From Rhynochetos jubatus (taxonomy: Eukaryota; Chordata; Aves; Eurypygiformes; Rhynochetidae): a DNA stretch of 64,000 nt. Positions 59,228 to 64,000 of the stretch are shown piece by piece. The notes under the pieces are model-generated. The model was not told the DNA's origin, did not search any database, and was given only the letters and a program-made list of their open reading frames with translations. The translations under genes were made by a program, and so were the position numbers. Positions within the stretch are counted from its first letter, which is position 1. Every line of letters starts with the position of its first letter. Where the stretch lies: assembly GCA_027574665.1 (NCBI GenBank), contig CM050652.1, positions 38,875,631 through 38,939,630 on the forward strand. Reading direction: 5' to 3'.

Positions 59228-59558
59228 CCGTGTTCGAGACACGGCGAGCACAGAGCTAATACATCATTTCACCCTCCGCGGGGTGGGGGGAGACGTGTCG
59301 GCAAGGAGTACAAGGAGCTTGGCCCAGTTTTTCAGCAGAGATGTGCATGATGGCTTTCGAACGGTTATGAAGGAGTTGTCTTTTAAAGCCATTTGTGGCT
59401 CTGACAGAAATATTTGTCTATCTGCGTGTTTGTGTTTATTATCGGCTAACTTCAGGATTGTGGCCGTATGGTTTATGTACTTATTTAAGTGCCATGTTCA
59501 GATACGGGCAGCTTTTAATTTCATTTGATCTTCTGAGAAGCTGTCCCTCCGTGCGCTG
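59228..59558. promoter_or_regulatory. CpG-enriched patch in the intergenic region
   Basis: By eye about 16 CpGs occur in 330 bases (GTGTTCGAGACACGGCGAGC, CTCCGCGGGG, GACGTGTCGG, TTTCGAACGG and others), well above the surroundings. There is a G-rich stretch at 59280-59291. The 81-codon + frame across it is not recognisable. It could be an enhancer, an orphan CpG patch or a promoter of a non-coding RNA. Confidence 0.3.
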
Positions 59559-60194
59559 ATGCTTTTCAGTGGGACTGTGGACAGAGAGCTGGGTCACCTG
59601 TAACCTCAGCTATAATCTAACTGCTGCAGACAGCAAGCGGTGCACACAGTTTTACTGGACAATTAAGGCTGCCCAAGTACATTTCTTGACAAAGCCACAA
59701 ACCCTAAAGTTCAAAACCCCCTAAATCGAGGCAGAATTCCTGACTCTTGCTAAAGGCACCTCCAGACATTAACCAAGTGCTGCTGCAGCTCAGTTATACC
59801 ATCACACCAACGACCTTTAGTGCAGCAGTACTGTCACTGTGTCTAGTCAAGAAAGAAAAATGTTGTAACGCACAGATATAAAACTTATAGTGATTAGACA
59901 CTCATGCATTGAATCTTAAAAATCATTAATTTTACCATGAAAGAAGGAAAACACAACCAGCTGATAATTTCTGCATATCCTACTTTACCTAAAACTCACA
60001 ATTCCAATATGTTTTATTAAAATACATCATGGTTTTTTTTAGCAACTGACAATTCACTGTTAACTGAAACCTCATACAAACTCATACTAAAATCTACCCA
60101 TTCCCTGCTTCTTGTTTATATTCATAATATACACAGCACTTAAGTGACTGTAGTCTCCAGGTGTCTGTGTGGGATGTTGTGTTCAGTCTCACAA
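59559..60194. other. Intergenic, nothing recognised
   Basis: Unique-looking AT-rich sequence with no coding or repeat signature that I can support. Confidence 0.6.
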
Positions 60195-60290
60195 ACAGAA
60201 CTGAAGCTCAGGTGGAGTAAATGAGTTCCCTAAGGTCACATGTGATGTTTGCAATAGGAAAAGGAGCTGCACCGAACTTCTCTGGTAGCT
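60195..60290 (-). mobile_element. Possible MIR-type SINE core fragment
   Basis: The + strand reads 'gaactgaagctcaggtggagtaaatgagttccctaaggtcacatgtg'. This parallels the reverse complement of the CORE-SINE/MIR core ('tgaggctcagagaggttaagtaacttgcccaaggtcacacag'). Short and diverged, so tentative. Confidence 0.35.
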
Positions 60291-63200
60291 CATTAAATGC
60301 GAAACTGTCCTGCCGTGCCTTGGCCAGAACGGGATAGCAGCTAGCCAGGGCAGAACATGAGAATGTTTGCAGTTTAGCATGTGTGTGTGTTTGAAGACTA
60401 GTTTACAGCAAGATAATCCAATGTCCTTATGGAAACCATTAATGGTTTTCATAGGATCATAAGATCATTGGAGCAGACACACAGTCTTGTGTCCTGTCTC
60501 CTGTACTCCAAAAGCAGGTGAAGCAGTTCTGCAGCAAACAGGAGTGGGACTTGGTTCCCACATGGTATCTCATCCGAGTCTCAAATAGAGATCTGCATGA
60601 CCTTAAAACAGGATATTTCACTTCTCTTCACTAAGTATGTCCAGGAAAACACTCTTGCATGCTCATAGAAGAGTATGTTTTGAACCGTGATATATGCTTG
60701 GCCTCAATTACAGGTTGAGGTGCTGAATTTCTCTGGTCTTTATTTTATAAAATGTCTTCTGGTTCTTGTGACACAGAAATACATAAAATATAAACCAGAA
60801 CAAACCACAAATAAAATTTAGCAGCATGGATTAGAAGCCCATACAAACTAGAAGGAAGTCAGTTGTCACTTCTAAAAGGTGTGGAATTAATTTGTCTGAA
60901 TGGTAGAAATATTCTCAGAGCCATTCTAAAGATGATTTTAAGTGATGAATTCATGAACAAGCAGACCTGGCAATGTATGTGCACCTGACCGAACCTTGGT
61001 CCATTTTAGTGGTGAGGCCAATGATGTCTTCTGTTATTGATGTCTTAAATGCATCTTAGGCTATATCAAAGGGCAGTACGTTTTTCATTTAATGTGGAAC
61101 TTCAGTGATAACTTTCCCCAGGTTTGCACAGGATTGATCATCATGTTGGAGAAAAAAGTATCTTTTTTTTGCTGTTTAGTTTTAAAAGTTGATAATACAT
61201 AAGAAAATGAAGATTTCTTTTCCTGCATTGAAGTAAATAGCAACCATTTGATGAATCATTGCAGCATGTGAAGCAATTCAATTTCACTCTTCAGTCAGTT
61301 TGTTTTAAATAAAAATCTTGCATAGTTCCTAACCAGTGCTTCCTAGCTAGCTTTGTCTTTTGTAGGGGATACTGGAGAGTTAGCAACAGAGGCTTCTTTG
61401 TTCTCTTGATCCATAAAAGACGAATTGTACTGCAACATAGTTTAGGAAAGACAGGTAGCAGTGCAAGGAAGCCCAGTTTGCATCCATGCCTGGCTGTATA
61501 AACTTGACCTTTATTCTTCATTATCCACCATAGAAGGTCTCTGTGTTTGTAAAGTGGTTGGCCTCGGTCTTACCATTGCCATTCAGCCGTAACACAGCTG
61601 CTGTCTGTGGAGCTGAGTTCAAACTGCCCTCATCCAGGCTCAGAAGGGAAACAAAGGGCTTGGGTCAACTGATGGCAATATCTGGAACAAGAATTTAACT
61701 GGTTGCTTGAGGGTAGTGGGTTTTGTATTTGCTTATCAATCCCCTGAGCTCCTCAGGCTGGGCCACGTCTCATGGTGAATGCTAAACTTTGCTATGGATC
61801 TGAACTGAGCTGGCTAATGGAGCCAGACCTCACCACCTCTGACCTTTCCTGGTCCTCCTTGTCAGACTGGACATGGCGCTGTCTTCTGAGCTGCACCTGG
61901 GGTGGCCTTTGCTGAAATCGGTGAGCCACTGCTTATCGCATAACGTGTTTTAAGTGTCTCTGCTTCATGGCCCTCATCTTACGTTTACAGTTCTAATTCA
62001 GTGTGAATTCTTAAATGGCAAATGGAAGGGTTTTTCCCTGTAGACTTGGTAGGCTGTGGCATATGTAACTATTTTCCTCCCTCCCCTGTGAGTCCAAAAT
62101 AATACTGTAGCAAGTACAGGTAGACTCAGGGCAGGAATCACCAGAAATCCCTACTCAAATCAGGAGTTCTCTCCTGGTTTTGCTCTTGTTTTAGTGGAGC
62201 CTATAGTTTCTGCTGAAACTGCTCCTCACGGCTCCTCTCAAGAATCTCCCTGACATTTTCCCAGTGTGATAAATTGCCTCTAAAATATCTTCACACGTAA
62301 AGTTGGTAGAGTATTTCAGGTATGTTCCTGCAGAGACTGTAGGACCATTCCAGGAAGGGGAGGGTCGCCTGGATCTGCTGCCTAATAACTCTTTATCTGT
62401 GATAGAACTAAGCATACTAGGACAGAATGAATAAATTGCTCTCAGTCACCTACCAGTGGAAATTTCTCTTCACAGCATCACTTTAAAAAGAAAGCAGTTC
62501 CCCTAAAATGTTAAATTGATGTTCCAGCTGAGAAAAGTAACAGTAGCTTTCGAAAGAGAATTTGATTTTTATACTCTTCTGGTTTAATAGCCAGCAGCCT
62601 TAGGTATCTGCAAATATATCTTGAATACATAATCAGTCTACGCTGAAACCAGCACAAGTTTCATGTATCTTTTGTAAATACAACTCCTAAGAAGGGTACT
62701 GGCACTACAGCAATACAGAGAAATCACCGCATGAACTTACAAAGCACTCTGAAAACATACCTTTAAAGGGTAGTGCTTTCAAGTAAATGCCATTCTCCGG
62801 TTTTGTAATCTGTCATGTGGATAAATGCCTCATTTACCAACCAGGAGGGGACCACAAAGCTTTGTTGTTGTAAAAGTTTGATTTTCCAATTCTTGGGACT
62901 AGAAAATAAAATACAGATTTGTCCTAGCCTTGTGGCAGAATTGACAAATCATTAATTCCATTGATTCTCATGGCAGTGAAGTTTATCAAGCTGAAATCCA
63001 TTTGGATTAGCAAAAAAGGTTACATGCCATGGCATGGAAAGCCCTCTTCTCTTGCTTTTGCTTTTGTACTTTGACCTTTTTTTTTTCTTTTACAGCACTG
63101 TTACATATGTTGTAAAGAGCCTAGAGTGGTAGATTATGAAGGCTTCTATGAAGCCCATTGAACTCAATGCACTATGTGTCAAAATTGCAAATACACCAAG

Positions 63201-64000
63201 TGTTGCAAGAAGAAAACGTTTGTCAGGCTGCAGATGGATTTGGGAGGAGCAAAGGGCTGTGTGCAGCAGGCTAACCCCCTGCACCTCTTCCCCCCCAGTA
63301 TGAAAACTTCATTGATGCAAAGGTGCAGTGTGTCAGACCAGGAGCAAATTTCCTTTTCTCTTGATTTCAAGAAGAAAACACTGTGTTTCTTGCTTGGATG
63401 GGCTTTCCCCACCCTGGCAGGTTTTTGATCCTGACTGGTGTAAATCAGCACAGCTGCAGCTGGAGCAGTGATGGTTTACTCCCCTGGTGATGCTGGTGGC
63501 AAGTGCTCTGCTGCTGCCCTTCCACGGGAGCTCAGCCTTTGAACTCTATGGAGGCACATGAGGGTTAAGGGAGACCCTGATTAAAGTTCCATTTACCAAC
63601 GCTCTTCACCAATTTGTATCCAAGTGCTACTTTGCTAATTAATGACTGCTCATGAAATGCCATGTGTCAGCAATGAATCACTTACTTTTGTTGCACTTCA
63701 GTAGTACACAGCTAATGAGCAAGGACAACTCATACAGTTAAAGCCTAAAATAGCCCTGTCAGTAGGACACAAGTGTTTATACCTTGCTGTAGTGGGTGGA
63801 TCAGACTATGTCACTTTCCTGTCTTTGCCTTCGCTAGTTTTACAAGGAAAAAGATGGAGGTCTGAAAAAATACGGGGCAGTAAATACTTTTTCAGCTGCA
63901 GTAGTATGAAGAATTGAAATGCATTTTAAAAGAACTAAAATCTTGTCAGTTACCTCTATCTGGAGTAACCTTAAAATAAGACTGTCTTAATTATTGCTTC
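60291..64000. other. Intergenic, little recognised
   Basis: Mostly unique-looking AT-rich sequence without exons. At 63120-63170 the word 'gcttctatgaagcccattgaactcaatg' resembles the 'cccattgaagtcaatgg' core of old amniote repeats. No exon of the expected next gene, TRHDE, is visible up to the end of the window. Confidence 0.55.

Noticed and set aside
60450..60480. 'cataggatcataagatcattgg' as a CR1 tip
   Set aside because: The similarity is limited to a short AT-rich word, and the sequence that follows does not track the CR1 consensus.

Overview
This is ordinary vertebrate nuclear DNA, almost certainly from a bird. It has long introns with GT-AG splice sites, few CpGs, no operons, and dispersed CR1 LINE copies of avian type. 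The one protein-coding gene I can support is the 3' part of TPH2, neuronal tryptophan hydroxylase, on the + strand. Five coding exons match exons 7-11 of the 11-exon human gene: 1253-1388, 6634-6760, 27268-27363, 34704-34837 and 34925-35099. Together they encode residues 270-490 in human TPH2 numbering, with no insertion or deletion. All three iron ligands (His318, His323, Glu363), the recalled tryptophan-contact residues and the C-terminal tetramerisation helix are intact. The N-terminal regulatory domain and first part of the catalytic domain lie upstream of base 1.

Layout: 1-1252 is the end of intron 6, with two CR1 fragments in opposite orientation. 1389-6633 is intron 7. 6761-27267 is intron 8 (20.5 kb), with a twice-deleted CR1 that keeps part of its reverse-transcriptase region. 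27364-34703 is intron 9, rich in decayed repeats. 34838-34924 is an 87-bp intron 10. The 3' UTR runs to about 35755 behind an AATAAA at 35728. From there to 64000 I see no exon. In human and chicken the next gene is TRHDE, and its large GC-rich first exon is not here, so this looks like the TPH2-TRHDE intergenic interval. It holds degenerate CR1 and possible MIR fragments, two CpG-enriched patches (35812-36089 and 59228-59558) and several unique-looking stretches rich in homeodomain-type words that may be conserved non-coding elements.

I found no undescribed biological system. The items most worth checking are the CpG patch directly behind the TPH2 poly(A) site, the candidate conserved elements at 37430-37960, 42440-43480, 52430-53330 and 57330-58050, the very short intron 10 whose retention gives an immediate stop codon, and a scatter of very old repeat fragments that resemble repeats common in turtle and crocodilian genomes. 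Repeat-family names, regulatory calls and conserved-element calls rest on pattern memory, not on alignment.
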